The notes: a model not told the origin generated them from the letters alone. A stretch of DNA of 33,055 bases from Sphingomonas bacterium (GCF_028292965.1 NZ_JAQGLG010000008.1:1-33055), one strand, 5' to 3'; shown: positions 1 to 6,538, counted from the first letter of the stretch. Program-made: numbers and translations.

Positions 1-230
<230 letters not shown>

Positions 231-371
231 TTAATCGTTTCCGTTCCTGGCCGGTGGTCCGGCCGCGTCGCACATCGCCATATCCCCAACCCCAGAAGCC
301 TGGAATTCCACGCTCTGGTTACCTGTATATGCGGGTCGCGGGATGCCGTCGCTTGGGCTAGAGCAACATTC
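231..371. promoter_or_regulatory. Divergent mreB/mutL intergenic region
   Basis: This 141-bp gap separates two divergent genes and must hold both promoters. A TATATG-like hexamer lies near 348, upstream of mutL, but I see no convincing -35 partner. No strong Shine-Dalgarno precedes either start codon, so start and promoter positions here are approximate. Confidence 0.3.
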
Positions 372-2165
372 ATGTCAATACGGCGCCTTCCCGAACATCT
401 CGTCAATCGTATCGCCGCGGGCGAGGTGGTCGAACGCCCCGCCAGCGCGCTCAAGGAACTGGTCGAGAACGCCATCGACGCTGGCGCTACGCGCATCGAC
501 ATCCGTCTCGCTGGCGGGGGCGTCGATCTGATCGAGGTGACCGATGACGGATGCGGCATGGCACCGCCCGAAATGGCGCTCGCGCTGGAGCGCCACGCCA
601 CCTCCAAGCTCCCGGACGAGGCAATCGAAAACGTCGTAACGCTCGGTTTTCGCGGCGAAGCGCTGCCCTCGATCGCCAGCGTCGCGCGGCTGACACTGGA
701 AAGTCGGGTGCGCGGGAGCGAAGGCTGGTCGCGGATCGTCGACAATGGCGCGCTGGTCGCCGAAGGTCCGGCGGCGATTCCCCCCGGCACCCGCGTCCGC
801 GTCGAGCAATTGTTCGCCCGCGTGCCCGCCCGCCGCAAGTTCCTGCGCTCGCCCCGTGCCGAATACGGCCAGAGCCTCGACGTCGTGAAACGCCTCGCAA
901 TGGCACGCCCCGACATCGCCTTCTCGCTCGATCATGACGGCCGCCGCGCCTTGTCGGTCCCGGCCGGCGAGACTTTGCCCGATCGCGTCGCCGCGCTGAC
1001 CGATCGTGGTCTATTCGACAATGGCATCGCGGTCGACCTCGAACGCGAAGGCCTGCGCCTCGGCGGCGTGGCGGGCCTGCCGACCTTCAATCGCGGTGTC
1101 GCCGATCACCAATATCTGTTCGTCAACGGTCGCCCGGTGAAGGACCGCCTGCTGATCGGCGCGGTGCGCGGCGCCTATGCCGAACTGCTCGCCCGCGACC
1201 GCCATGCCGTGGTTGCGCTGTTTCTCGACGTCCCCGCCGACATGGTCGACGTCAACGTCCACCCCGCCAAGACCGAAGTCCGCTTCCGCGAACCCAGCAT
1301 GGTGCGCGGCATGATCGTCAGCGGCCTCCGCCGCGCCCTTGACGAAGCCGGCCACCGCAGCGCCCAACGCCCCTCGGCCGACGCAATGGCCCAATGGCAG
1401 ACCGAACCCCTAACCACCGGCGAGACCCAATCTCCCTCTCCCCATTTATGGGGAGAGGGTCGGGGAGAGGGGCAGTCCGATCTCCTCTCAAGCTACGTCC
1501 GAGAATCCCGCCCCACCTACTTCACCGCCCCACCACCCCAGGCCCGCGCCGAACCAGCCTATGCCCCGATCCCCAACACCACCCAGCACCCCCTCGGCGT
1601 CGCCAGAGGCCAGGTAGCCCGCACCTACATCGTCGCCGAAGCCGAGGACGGCCTGGTCATCGTCGACCAGCACGCCGCCCACGAACGCCTCGTCCTCGAG
1701 CGCATGCGCAAGGCCATGGCGAGCGGCGGCGTCGCCGCCCAGGCCCTCCTCCTCCCCGAAGTGGTCGAACTGGAAGAACCCGCCTGCGACCGCCTCGAAG
1801 CCCGCGCCGACGAACTGACCGAATTCGGCCTCGAACTCGAACGCTTCGGCCCGCGCGCCATGCTGGTGCGCAGCGTCCCCGCCATGCTCGGCCAGAGCGA
1901 CGTGCGCGGCCTGATCGCCGACCTCGCCGACGAACTCGCCGCCTATGACGAGGCGCTGAGCCTCAAGGAACGCCTCGACCATGTCGCCGCGACCATGGCC
2001 TGCCACGGCTCGGTCCGCGCCGGCCGCGTCCTCTCTGTCGCCGAAATGAACGCGCTGCTCCGCGAAATGGAGGTCACCCCCCATAGCGGCCAGTGCAACC
2101 ACGGCCGCCCAACCTGGATCAAGCTAGCGCACGGCGACATCGAGAAGCTGTTCGGGAGGCGGTAG
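372..2165 (+). CDS. mutL: DNA mismatch repair protein MutL (endonuclease type)
   Basis: 597 residues from the ATG at 372, chosen because MSIRRLPEHLVNRIAAGEVV is the canonical MutL N-terminus; the frame stays open upstream only as antisense to mreB. The GHKL ATPase motifs are visible: ELVENAIDAG, DDGCGM and TLGFRGEALPSI. A transducer (S5-fold) domain follows, then a variable linker and the C-terminal dimerisation domain. The C-terminus carries the endonuclease metal motif DQHAAHERLVLE (from about residue 432) and QCNHGRPT. MutL is therefore predicted to nick DNA itself, as expected in MutH-less bacteria. It couples MutS mismatch recognition to strand excision. The linker near residues 351-368 contains an in-frame palindromic repeat (annotated separately). 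Confidence 0.97.
   Translation: MSIRRLPEHLVNRIAAGEVVERPASALKELVENAIDAGATRIDIRLAGGGVDLIEVTDDGCGMAPPEMALALERHATSKLPDEAIENVVTLGFRGEALPSIASVARLTLESRVRGSEGWSRIVDNGALVAEGPAAIPPGTRVRVEQLFARVPARRKFLRSPRAEYGQSLDVVKRLAMARPDIAFSLDHDGRRALSVPAGETLPDRVAALTDRGLFDNGIAVDLEREGLRLGGVAGLPTFNRGVADHQYLFVNGRPVKDRLLIGAVRGAYAELLARDRHAVVALFLDVPADMVDVNVHPAKTEVRFREPSMVRGMIVSGLRRALDEAGHRSAQRPSADAMAQWQTEPLTTGETQSPSPHLWGEGRGEGQSDLLSSYVRESRPTYFTAPPPQARAEPAYAPIPNTTQHPLGVARGQVARTYIVAEAEDGLVIVDQHAAHERLVLERMRKAMASGGVAAQALLLPEVVELEEPACDRLEARADELTEFGLELERFGPRAMLVRSVPAMLGQSDVRGLIADLADELAAYDEALSLKERLDHVAATMACHGSVRAGRVLSVAEMNALLREMEVTPHSGQCNHGRPTWIKLAHGDIEKLFGRR
1434..1475. repeat. Palindromic repeat inserted in frame in the mutL linker
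   Basis: A perfect 12-bp inverted repeat with a 2-nt loop (CCCTCTCCCCAT at 1434-1445, ATGGGGAGAGGG at 1448-1459) is followed by a degenerate extra copy, CGGGGAGAGGGG. It is read in frame as SPSPHLWGEGRGEG, between the MutL ATPase and C-terminal domains. C/G-rich CCCTCTCCCC...GGGGAGAGGG palindromes are common dispersed elements in proteobacterial genomes, mostly between genes. Here one has been tolerated inside a coding linker. Confidence 0.8.
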
Positions 2166-2179
2166 GGGAGAGTCAGTTC

Positions 2180-2494
2180 GTGCCGATCGTCATTGTGCCC
2201 TTCCTGATTTTCTTCACGTGCTGCGTGGTCCAATTCTGGTACTATCGGCGAATCCGCCAGGTGCTGGTGGATAACCACCCCGATTTCTGGCTGGAACTAT
2301 CGCGCAAGGCCTGGTTCGTGGACAATGCAGTGATGCGCTTCGCCTTCAGTCGAAAGGCGCGATCGTTCGACGACCCGCTTCTCATGGCGCGTATCAGGGA
2401 AATCAAGATTCTTGGCGTGACGACGATCGTGGCATGGCTATCGTTTGCTGGCCTGATGATCAGCGGGCTCGGCGGGTGGCCGGTCGATCCCTAG
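2180..2494 (+). CDS. Small two-helix membrane protein, unknown function
   Basis: I chose the GTG at 2180 because GGGGAGAG (about 2165-2172) lies 8 nt upstream; a longer in-frame ORF would overlap mutL. This gives 104 residues. A hydrophobic segment at residues 2-19 (PIVIVPFLIFFTCCVVQFW) is followed by a basic YYRRIR stop-transfer. A polar middle contains many aromatic and charged residues, and a second hydrophobic segment lies near residues 80-97. The likely topology is a helical hairpin in the inner membrane. It follows mutL by 14 bp and is probably co-transcribed. I do not recognise a family, so no function is given. Confidence 0.65.
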   Translation: MPIVIVPFLIFFTCCVVQFWYYRRIRQVLVDNHPDFWLELSRKAWFVDNAVMRFAFSRKARSFDDPLLMARIREIKILGVTTIVAWLSFAGLMISGLGGWPVDP

Positions 2495-2513
2495 TGCTCG
2501 AAGGAGCGTCCCG

Positions 2514-2843
2514 ATGAAACTGGCCTATGCGATCAAGTTTGTCACCGACATGGACAAGGCGGTGGCGTTCCACCGCGACGTGCTCGGCCTCGTGCTGAAG
2601 TTTCAGTCGCCCGAATGGAGCGAGTTCCTGACTGGCGAGACAACGCTCGCGCTCCACGCCGCGTCGGAACAGAACCCCGCGGGCAAGGTGCAGCTCGGCT
2701 TCAACACCGACGATCTCGCCGCTTTCTATGCCGCGCGCGCGGCGAACGGCGTGACCTTCACCGATCCGCCTCACAATATGCACGGCCACAGCATCGCGCG
2801 CTTCCTCGACAGCGAGGGCGCGGAGACCAGCATCAGCGGGTAG
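2514..2843 (+). CDS. VOC (glyoxalase/bleomycin-resistance fold) family protein
   Basis: 109 residues starting at ATG 2514, with AAGGAG at 2501-2506 as a good ribosome binding site. The start, KLAYAIKFVTDMDKAVAFHRDVLGL, is the typical first beta-alpha unit of a vicinal-oxygen-chelate domain, and the length fits a single-domain member. The family uses paired beta-alpha-beta-beta-beta modules to bind a divalent metal or a ligand, usually as a dimer. Candidate metal ligands are the first-strand residues, E/H residues in the middle and the terminal E of SEGAE. The substrate cannot be read from the sequence. It lies downstream of the small membrane gene and ends just before a paired-hairpin repeat. 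Confidence 0.85.
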   Translation: MKLAYAIKFVTDMDKAVAFHRDVLGLVLKFQSPEWSEFLTGETTLALHAASEQNPAGKVQLGFNTDDLAAFYAARAANGVTFTDPPHNMHGHSIARFLDSEGAETSISG

Positions 2844-2849
2844 CCGCTG

Positions 2850-2952
2850 TTCCCCGGCGGAGGCCGGGGTCCAGTTGGGAAGGCTTTTGCGATCAGGCGT
2901 TGCGCGTCATCACCTTCAGGCCCGTAGCTGGGCCCCGGCCTTCGCCGGGGAA
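2850..2952. repeat. Inverted pair of hairpin repeats (REP-like), copy 1
   Basis: Two 25-bp arms, 2850-2874 and 2928-2952, are inverted copies of each other with 2 mismatches. Each arm is itself a stem-loop (TTCCCCGGC...GCCGGGG) ended by TCCAG or CCCAG. The same head-to-head design with different stem bases occurs at 4939-5015 and 25477-25554. It lies just after the VOC gene stop and could also act as a terminator or an RNA stabiliser. Confidence 0.85.
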
Positions 2953-3069
2953 CTGAAGATGTGTCGGCGCCCTTGGCGTCGTTACCTTTCGTTCACCCCA
3001 CCCAGGGTTCCGTCGTGCCGCAAAAATAAACTCGTTCATCGTGGCGCAACCTTTCGCGCCGGGCGCGCG

Positions 3070-3075
3070 TATCTT
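3070..3075 (+). promoter_or_regulatory. Candidate -10 for mini-gene A
   Basis: TATCTT lies 31 nt before the mini-gene A start and matches the TATCTC before mini-gene B in sequence and rough position. No good -35 hexamer was seen, so this is a weak call that rests on the similarity between the two upstream regions. Confidence 0.3.
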
Positions 3076-3105
3076 CGCCGAATGATCGACGAAAGCGAAC
3101 GAGCG

Positions 3106-3183
3106 ATGAAGAATGCGGTGCCCCTGTTCCTGGCCCTGATTCCGCTGCTTGCGGTGATCGGCGCCTGTGTCGCTGTCCCCTGA
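3106..3183 (+). CDS. 25-residue hydrophobic mini-protein A
   Basis: A complete ATG-to-TGA reading frame of 25 codons. It has a short polar start (MKNAV), an almost uninterrupted apolar helix containing LALIPLLAV, and a final VAVP. It would be a single membrane-spanning peptide. Its support is the downstream paralogue at 3291: both are exactly 25 codons, with 13 of 25 residues identical, including P6-L7, A10-L-I-P-L14, A16-V17, A20, V22 and the terminal P25. Several identical residues use different third bases (ATT/ATC, CTG/CTC, CCC/CCG), as expected for selection on protein. There is no strong Shine-Dalgarno; the last bases before both ATGs are similar (AACGAGCG and AACGACCG). Function unknown. 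Confidence 0.6.
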   Translation: MKNAVPLFLALIPLLAVIGACVAVP

Positions 3184-3221
3184 GTCAATTCGGTTCATCG
3201 ACAAAAACACTCGGTTCACCG

Positions 3222-3250
3222 TTGAAAGGCGGTTAACGGCTCCCTATCTC
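3222..3250 (+). promoter_or_regulatory. Candidate sigma-70 promoter for mini-gene B
   Basis: TTGAAA (3222-3227) and TATCTC (3245-3250) are separated by 17 bp. The predicted start of transcription is about 34 nt before the mini-gene B ATG. The position supports independent transcription of the second mini-gene. Confidence 0.5.
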
Positions 3251-3290
3251 CAGCGTCGAGACGATCGTGTCTCCCTGGACCAAACGACCG

Positions 3291-3368
3291 ATGAGCAAGA
3301 TGCTGCCCCTGCTGTTCGCCCTGATCCCGCTCGCCGCGGTGGCGACCGCCTACGTCGTCGCACCGTAA
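3291..3368 (+). CDS. 25-residue hydrophobic mini-protein B (paralogue of A)
   Basis: A complete ATG-to-TAA frame of 25 codons: MSKM, then an apolar stretch containing LLFALIPLAAVATAYVV, then AP. It is predicted to form one transmembrane helix with a very short cytoplasmic end. It is 52% identical to mini-protein A at equal length and lies 107 bp downstream in the same orientation, so a tandem duplication is likely. It has its own promoter candidate and is followed after 28 bp by a strong bidirectional terminator, so it looks like a genuine transcription unit. Proline in mid-helix (P13, conserved) is notable. A hydrophobic toxin or a small regulator of a membrane complex are both possible, but nothing in the sequence decides between them. 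Confidence 0.62.
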   Translation: MSKMLPLLFALIPLAAVATAYVVAP

Positions 3369-3390
3369 CCGCGACGCGCATTTCCCCATA

Positions 3391-3433
3391 AGAAAAGGGC
3401 CGCCCGGATTGCTCCGGACGGCCCTTTTTCTTT
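3391..3433. terminator. Bidirectional Rho-independent terminator
   Basis: The stem GGGCCGCCCGGA (3397-3408) pairs with TCCGGACGGCCC (3413-3424), with one non-Watson-Crick position. It is flanked by AGAAAA on the left and TTTTTCTTT on the right, so it can stop the rightward mini-genes and the leftward rpsF operon. Its core recurs in the hsp20 terminator at 22181-22206. Confidence 0.9.
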
Positions 3434-3450
3434 GCCCTTGCGGGGAAAGA

Positions 3451-4062
3451 TCAGCCTTCGCTGGGCTCTTCTGCAGCAGCAGGCGCTTCCTCGGCCTGAA
3501 CCTCGGCGGTGGCGCCCGGCTCTGCGTTGGGGTCGTAAGCCTCGACGAAGCCCGCCTCGTCCTTTTCGAACATGGCGGCCATCACGTCGACGCCCTTGGC
3601 CTGCATCTCGGCCTCTTCAGGCGAGCGTGCGACATTGACCTTGACCGTCACCGACACTTCCGGGTGCAGCGCGACCTTCACGTCGTACACGCCGATCGCC
3701 TTGATCGGCTTGTCGAGCACGATCGCCGACTTCGGGATCTTGTGGCCGTCGGCTTCCAGCATCTCGACCAGATCGCGCACCGCGACCGAGCCGTAGAGCT
3801 GGCCGGTGTTCGATGCCTGGCGGATCAGCGTGACCGAAGTGCCGTCGATCGTCTTGGCTTCGGTCTCGGCAACGCCACGACGCGAGGCATTGTCGGCGAC
3901 GATGCGCTCACGATTGGCCTCGAACACCTTGCGGTTGGCCTCGTTGGCGCGCAGCGCCTTCTTGTTCGGGAGCAGGAAGTTGCGCGCGAAACCGTCCTTG
4001 ACGGTGACGACGTCGCCAATGGCGCCGAGCTTCTCGACGCGCTCGAGCAGAATGATTTCCAT
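3451..4062 (-). CDS. rplI: 50S ribosomal protein L9
   Basis: 203 residues starting MEIILLERVEKLGAIGDVV, followed by the L9 signature VKDGFARNFLLPNKKAL. L9 has an N-terminal 23S-rRNA-binding domain, a long connecting helix (about residues 41-75) and a C-terminal domain at the base of the L1 stalk. The protein is longer than the usual ~150 residues because of an acidic, Ala/Glu/Pro-rich C-terminal tail (from about residue 175), a type of extension common in alphaproteobacteria. It is the last gene of rpsF-rpsR-rplI, 12 bp after rpsR, and ends at the bidirectional terminator. Confidence 0.97.
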   Translation of the reverse strand: MEIILLERVEKLGAIGDVVTVKDGFARNFLLPNKKALRANEANRKVFEANRERIVADNASRRGVAETEAKTIDGTSVTLIRQASNTGQLYGSVAVRDLVEMLEADGHKIPKSAIVLDKPIKAIGVYDVKVALHPEVSVTVKVNVARSPEEAEMQAKGVDVMAAMFEKDEAGFVEAYDPNAEPGATAEVQAEEAPAAAEEPSEG

Positions 4063-4074
4063 GTCTGCTACTCC

Positions 4075-4299
4075 TTACTTAACGATGTAGGGCAGCAAGC
4101 CCAGGTGACGGGCGCGCTTGATCGCCTGGGCGAGCTCGCGCTGCTTCTTCGCGCTCACCGAGGTGATGCGCGACGGGACGATCTTGCCACGCTCGGACAC
4201 GAAGCCCTGCAGCAGACGTACGTCCTTGTAATCGATCCGGGGCGCGTCCTTCGCGGAGAAGGGGCAGCTCTTGCGGCGGCGGAAAAATGGGCGTGCCAT
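4075..4299 (-). CDS. rpsR: 30S ribosomal protein S18
   Basis: 74 residues with the S18 core: [23 protein letters not shown], then [37 protein letters not shown]18 binds S6, and the pair assembles on the central domain of 16S rRNA near the platform. The start [10 protein letters not shown] is normal for the family. It sits between rpsF (13-bp gap) and rplI, the conserved order. The length is typical. Confidence 0.97.
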   Translation of the reverse strand: MARPFFRRRKSCPFSAKDAPRIDYKDVRLLQGFVSERGKIVPSRITSVSAKKQRELAQAIKRARHLGLLPYIVK

Positions 4300-4312
4300 G
4301 GTCTATCGCTCC

Positions 4313-4717
4313 TTATTCGCCGTCGAAATCACGGCGCGGGCGGTCGCCACGATCGCCACGACCTTCGCGGTCACCGCGACGCTCGCGGTCGCGCTCCTGC
4401 TTACGCATCATCACCGAAGGGCCTTCTTCATGGCCGTCAACCTTGACGGTCATGTAGCGGATCACGTCTTCGTTGATCTGCGTCTGGCGCTCCAGCTCGG
4501 CGACAACGCCGGCCGGCGCGTCGATCTCGAGCATCACATAATGCGCCTTGCGGTTCTTGGCGATCTTGTACGCCAGGCTGCGCAGGCCCCAGCTCTCGGT
4601 CTTGATGACCGTGCCGTTGTGATCCTTGACGATCTGGGTGGCGGCTTCCGCCATCGCATCCACTTGCGCCTGTGCCAGATCCTGGCGCGCAAGGAACACG
4701 TGCTCGTAAAGAGCCAT
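4313..4717 (-). CDS. rpsF: 30S ribosomal protein S6
   Basis: 134 residues beginning [20 protein letters not shown], a standard S6 N-terminus. The body carries the ferredoxin-like fold, including [22 protein letters not shown]. The C-terminus has a low-complexity Arg/Asp/Gly tail ([18 protein letters not shown] and onward) beyond the folded core; S6 tails vary widely between species. S6 binds 16S rRNA cooperatively with S18, encoded next. It is the first gene of the operon, with a leader of about 110 nt that could hold an S6:S18 regulatory hairpin. The Shine-Dalgarno is GAGAAGG. Confidence 0.96.
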   Translation of the reverse strand: MALYEHVFLARQDLAQAQVDAMAEAATQIVKDHNGTVIKTESWGLRSLAYKIAKNRKAHYVMLEIDAPAGVVAELERQTQINEDVIRYMTVKVDGHEEGPSVMMRKQERDRERRGDREGRGDRGDRPRRDFDGE

Positions 4718-4764
4718 GTTGTCTTACCTTCTCTTGGCCGATCGCTGACGCCGCCCAATGCGGA

Positions 4765-4800
4765 CGCCCCTCCGGCTGTCGTTTCGATGAATCAGGGGCG
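4765..4800 (-). promoter_or_regulatory. Candidate S6:S18 autoregulatory hairpin in the rpsF leader
   Basis: On the leftward transcript, CGCCCCT (complement of 4794-4800) pairs with AGGGGCG (complement of 4765-4771). A GCCGG segment lies directly 5' of the second arm and is left as a bulge. A CCG bulge beside a helix is the feature reported for S6:S18-binding leaders in other bacteria. The inner helix here is weak, so this is only a candidate. Confidence 0.35.
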
Positions 4801-4834
4801 GAAAGCGCAAGGCCATCCACCCCGGAAGCGGCGT

Positions 4835-4862
4835 CCCTTAGCGAAATACGGGCGAAAGGCAA
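4835..4862 (-). promoter_or_regulatory. Candidate promoter of rpsF-rpsR-rplI
   Basis: On the minus strand, TTGCCT (complement of 4857-4862) and TAAGGG (complement of 4835-4840) are 16 bp apart, about 118 nt upstream of rpsF. The spacer contains GTATTTC, also seen in the fabD promoter candidate. Confidence 0.4.
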
Positions 4863-4938
4863 GCGTGAGGAGGGGAGCGCTTCATATTAGCCCGTCATGC
4901 GGGACGCGTTTGGCCCTCATCCCGTCGCAACAAGCGAT

Positions 4939-5015
4939 GTGCTCCTGCGAAAGCAGGAGCCCAGGGTTCAGCGCGTAACGCTCGTGGCTCTGGGTTCCTG
5001 CTTCCGCAGGAACAC
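4939..5015. repeat. Inverted pair of hairpin repeats (REP-like), copy 2
   Basis: The 28-bp arms 4939-4966 and 4988-5015 are inverted copies with 4 mismatches. Each arm folds alone (GCTCCTGC-GAAA-GCAGGAGC type) and is ended by CCCAG. The paired arms differ at stem positions in ways that keep the stem paired. It lies between the acid phosphatase stop and the rpsF promoter. Apart from this element and the rpsF leader, the 4718-5022 gap shows nothing else. Confidence 0.85.
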
Positions 5016-5022
5016 GTGGGGA

Positions 5023-5817
5023 TTATAGGATAGGCTGGCTCACCAGCGCCGCCTCCGCCGCGCAATTTTCCGGCTTGGGCGTGGCCGGATCGGCCCGCAG
5101 CGCCGTCATCTCCGCCCGCGCCAGCGCCAGATCCGCCTGGAACGCCGCCTGCGCATGCACCGCGGCGAGCGTCGAGGCCGAGGTCATCCGCCCGGCTTCC
5201 ACCGCCGTGGCATTGTGCACGCCGCACACGATGCGGCTTTCGCCATAGGCGCGACCGCGCGCCATGATCATCGTCGCGCGATCGGGCACCAGTTCCGACA
5301 AAAGGCTCGCCCAGGTCCAGGCCCAGGTGGCGTGACCCGACGGATAATCGTAGCTTCCCTTGAGTTCCTCCGGCGCCTGGCAGGTCTTGCCCTTGTCGAT
5401 CTGGAAGGGGCGCAGCCGCTTGAAATAATCCTTCGCCGCGCCCGATTGGGTCTGCGTGTCGATCCCCGCCTTGCTGATCACCTTGACCAGGGTGGGGGCA
5501 TTTTGCGGCGTCAGCGCGACACCGACAGCGCAACTATAGGCGCTCATCATATACGGCACGCCGGTGTTCACGTCGCGTGTCGCCAGATCACCACGCGGCG
5601 TACCCAGCCAGTGCCGCGTCGCCTTGAAGATCGCGCGATCCCCCTCGTAGCGCGCATCGCCCTTTTGTGGCGCTGCAGGCAGGATATGCGTCACGTCGAT
5701 CGTGCCGGACGGCAGATAACCGGCACGCGGCTGCTGGCCGTACACCAGGGCCGGTACCGCGACGGCCAGCATGCCGCCCAATATCCATGCTCGCTTGGTC
5801 ACCCTTCTCTCCGCCAC
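5023..5817 (-). CDS. Class A (PhoN-like, PAP2 fold) acid phosphatase
   Basis: 264 residues from a GTG at 5815-5817; a second GTG at 5800-5802 is also possible. An N-terminal signal peptide (KRAWILGGMLAVAVPALVYG, then QQ) implies a periplasmic location. The catalytic motifs of the family are present: K129-x6-R136-P137 (KDYFKRLRP), P159-S-G-H162, and S194-R195 followed by H201 (ESRIVCGVH). These form the phosphate pocket, with the PSGH His and the SR-x5-H His in acid/base and nucleophile roles. The usual Asp four residues after the last His (HxxxD) is Ala here (HNATA). The family hydrolyses phosphomonoesters in the periplasm; the natural substrate is unknown. It appears monocistronic and ends at a paired-hairpin repeat. 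Confidence 0.88.
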   Translation of the reverse strand: MAERRVTKRAWILGGMLAVAVPALVYGQQPRAGYLPSGTIDVTHILPAAPQKGDARYEGDRAIFKATRHWLGTPRGDLATRDVNTGVPYMMSAYSCAVGVALTPQNAPTLVKVISKAGIDTQTQSGAAKDYFKRLRPFQIDKGKTCQAPEELKGSYDYPSGHATWAWTWASLLSELVPDRATMIMARGRAYGESRIVCGVHNATAVEAGRMTSASTLAAVHAQAAFQADLALARAEMTALRADPATPKPENCAAEAALVSQPIL

Positions 5818-5849
5818 CGACTCGTCAGGTTCTTTGCATGCCAGTGCTT

Positions 5850-5889
5850 AAGACGAAACGAAAGCGGCGGCACATCGCTGCGCCGCCGC
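5850..5889 (-). terminator. Terminator of the RcnB-like gene
   Basis: GCGGCGGC (5864-5871) and GCCGCCGC (5882-5889) form a perfect 8-bp stem with a 10-nt loop. On the leftward transcript it is followed by the T-rich CTTTCGTTTCGTCTT. It lies 24 bp after the RcnB-like stop codon. Confidence 0.75.
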
Positions 5890-5913
5890 CTCCTGCCCAA
5901 AAGGGCGATGGTC

Positions 5914-6288
5914 TTAGTTGAACGCGCCGGCGAGCACCGCGCCGATTACGCCGCCAGCCCCCGCGACCAGCACCGCGTCATTGCCCGAGCGCACCCAGTG
6001 ATAACCACGCGGCGGGGCATAGAGATGACGGCCGCGATAACCGCGCCAGTCGTTGATCTGCTGATAGTTGCGCGCCTGACGATAATCGAAGCGCTCGCCC
6101 CGGCGCCAGTTGCGATACTGCGGGCCACGGTTCACGGTGCGATTGACGACCACGGTGCGGCCCGGCTCATGGCGCACGACGGTGGTGTGGCGCTGGTCGT
6201 GGCGATCCGGCGCGGCGGAGGCCGGCGCAGCGATCATCGGGGTGACGGCGAACGATGCTGCCAGGGCAGCCATAACGAACTTCTTCAT
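5914..6288 (-). CDS. RcnB-like periplasmic protein
   Basis: 124 residues from the ATG at 6286-6288, chosen over an upstream in-frame start because AGGAGTAGAGAC directly precedes it and it begins the signal peptide MKKFVMAALAASFAVTPMIA...ASA. The mature protein is rich in Arg, Tyr and Asn and ends in the RcnB-type motif PPRGYHWVRSGNDAVLVA, followed by a Gly/Ala hydrophobic segment. RcnB of E. coli is a small periplasmic protein affecting nickel/cobalt homeostasis. In sphingomonads this fold is common and its role is mostly unknown, so metal homeostasis should not be assumed. Its upstream region holds a phased GTCGCG array suggestive of response-regulator control. Confidence 0.8.
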   Translation of the reverse strand: MKKFVMAALAASFAVTPMIAAPASAAPDRHDQRHTTVVRHEPGRTVVVNRTVNRGPQYRNWRRGERFDYRQARNYQQINDWRGYRGRHLYAPPRGYHWVRSGNDAVLVAGAGGVIGAVLAGAFN

Positions 6289-6349
6289 GTCTCTACTCCT
6301 CGGTTGCGGCGCCACCGAAGCGGCGTCGACACCTATCTGGGGAGCGATT

Positions 6350-6410
6350 GTCGCGGGCCCGTCGCGGCGTATGTAGGAAATGGTCGCGAGTTGTCGCGAA
6401 CGTGTCGCGA
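6350..6410. promoter_or_regulatory. Helically phased GTCGCG direct-repeat array
   Basis: GTCGCG begins at 6350, 6361, 6383, 6393 and 6404, i.e. steps of 11, 22, 10 and 11 bp. The missing step near 6372 has a degenerate GTAGGA. The last three copies extend to GTCGCGA. The array lies upstream of the RcnB-like gene and ends near a GATAGG hexamer that could be its -10. This is the layout of OmpR/PhoB-type tandem binding sites. Confidence 0.6.
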
Positions 6411-6412
6411 AA

Positions 6413-6459
6413 CTGAACCTGTGTTCAGAAAGCTCTTCCGAGGCTGAACGCTTGTTCAG
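6413..6459. promoter_or_regulatory. Twin 16-bp palindromes CTGAAC-N4-GTTCAG
   Basis: Two copies, 6413-6428 (spacer CTGT) and 6444-6459 (spacer GCTT), are 31 bp apart start to start, about three helical turns, so both face the same side. The half-sites are identical while the 4-bp centres differ, as expected for sites of a dimeric repressor or activator. They lie upstream of the fabD -35 candidate. Confidence 0.65.
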
Positions 6460-6481
6460 AATAGCCCGTCGTCGCCACGCC

Positions 6482-6510
6482 TTGCCTTAGCGCGCCGGTA
6501 TTTCTAGTCC
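6482..6510 (+). promoter_or_regulatory. Candidate fabD promoter
   Basis: TTGCCT (6482-6487) and TAGTCC (6505-6510) are 17 bp apart. The implied leader is about 22 nt, with GGAG as ribosome binding site. It resembles the rpsF candidate (TTGCCTT...GTATTTC) . Confidence 0.45.
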
Positions 6511-6538
6511 GGCGGTCCGTTTCGAGTGGAGACCATCA

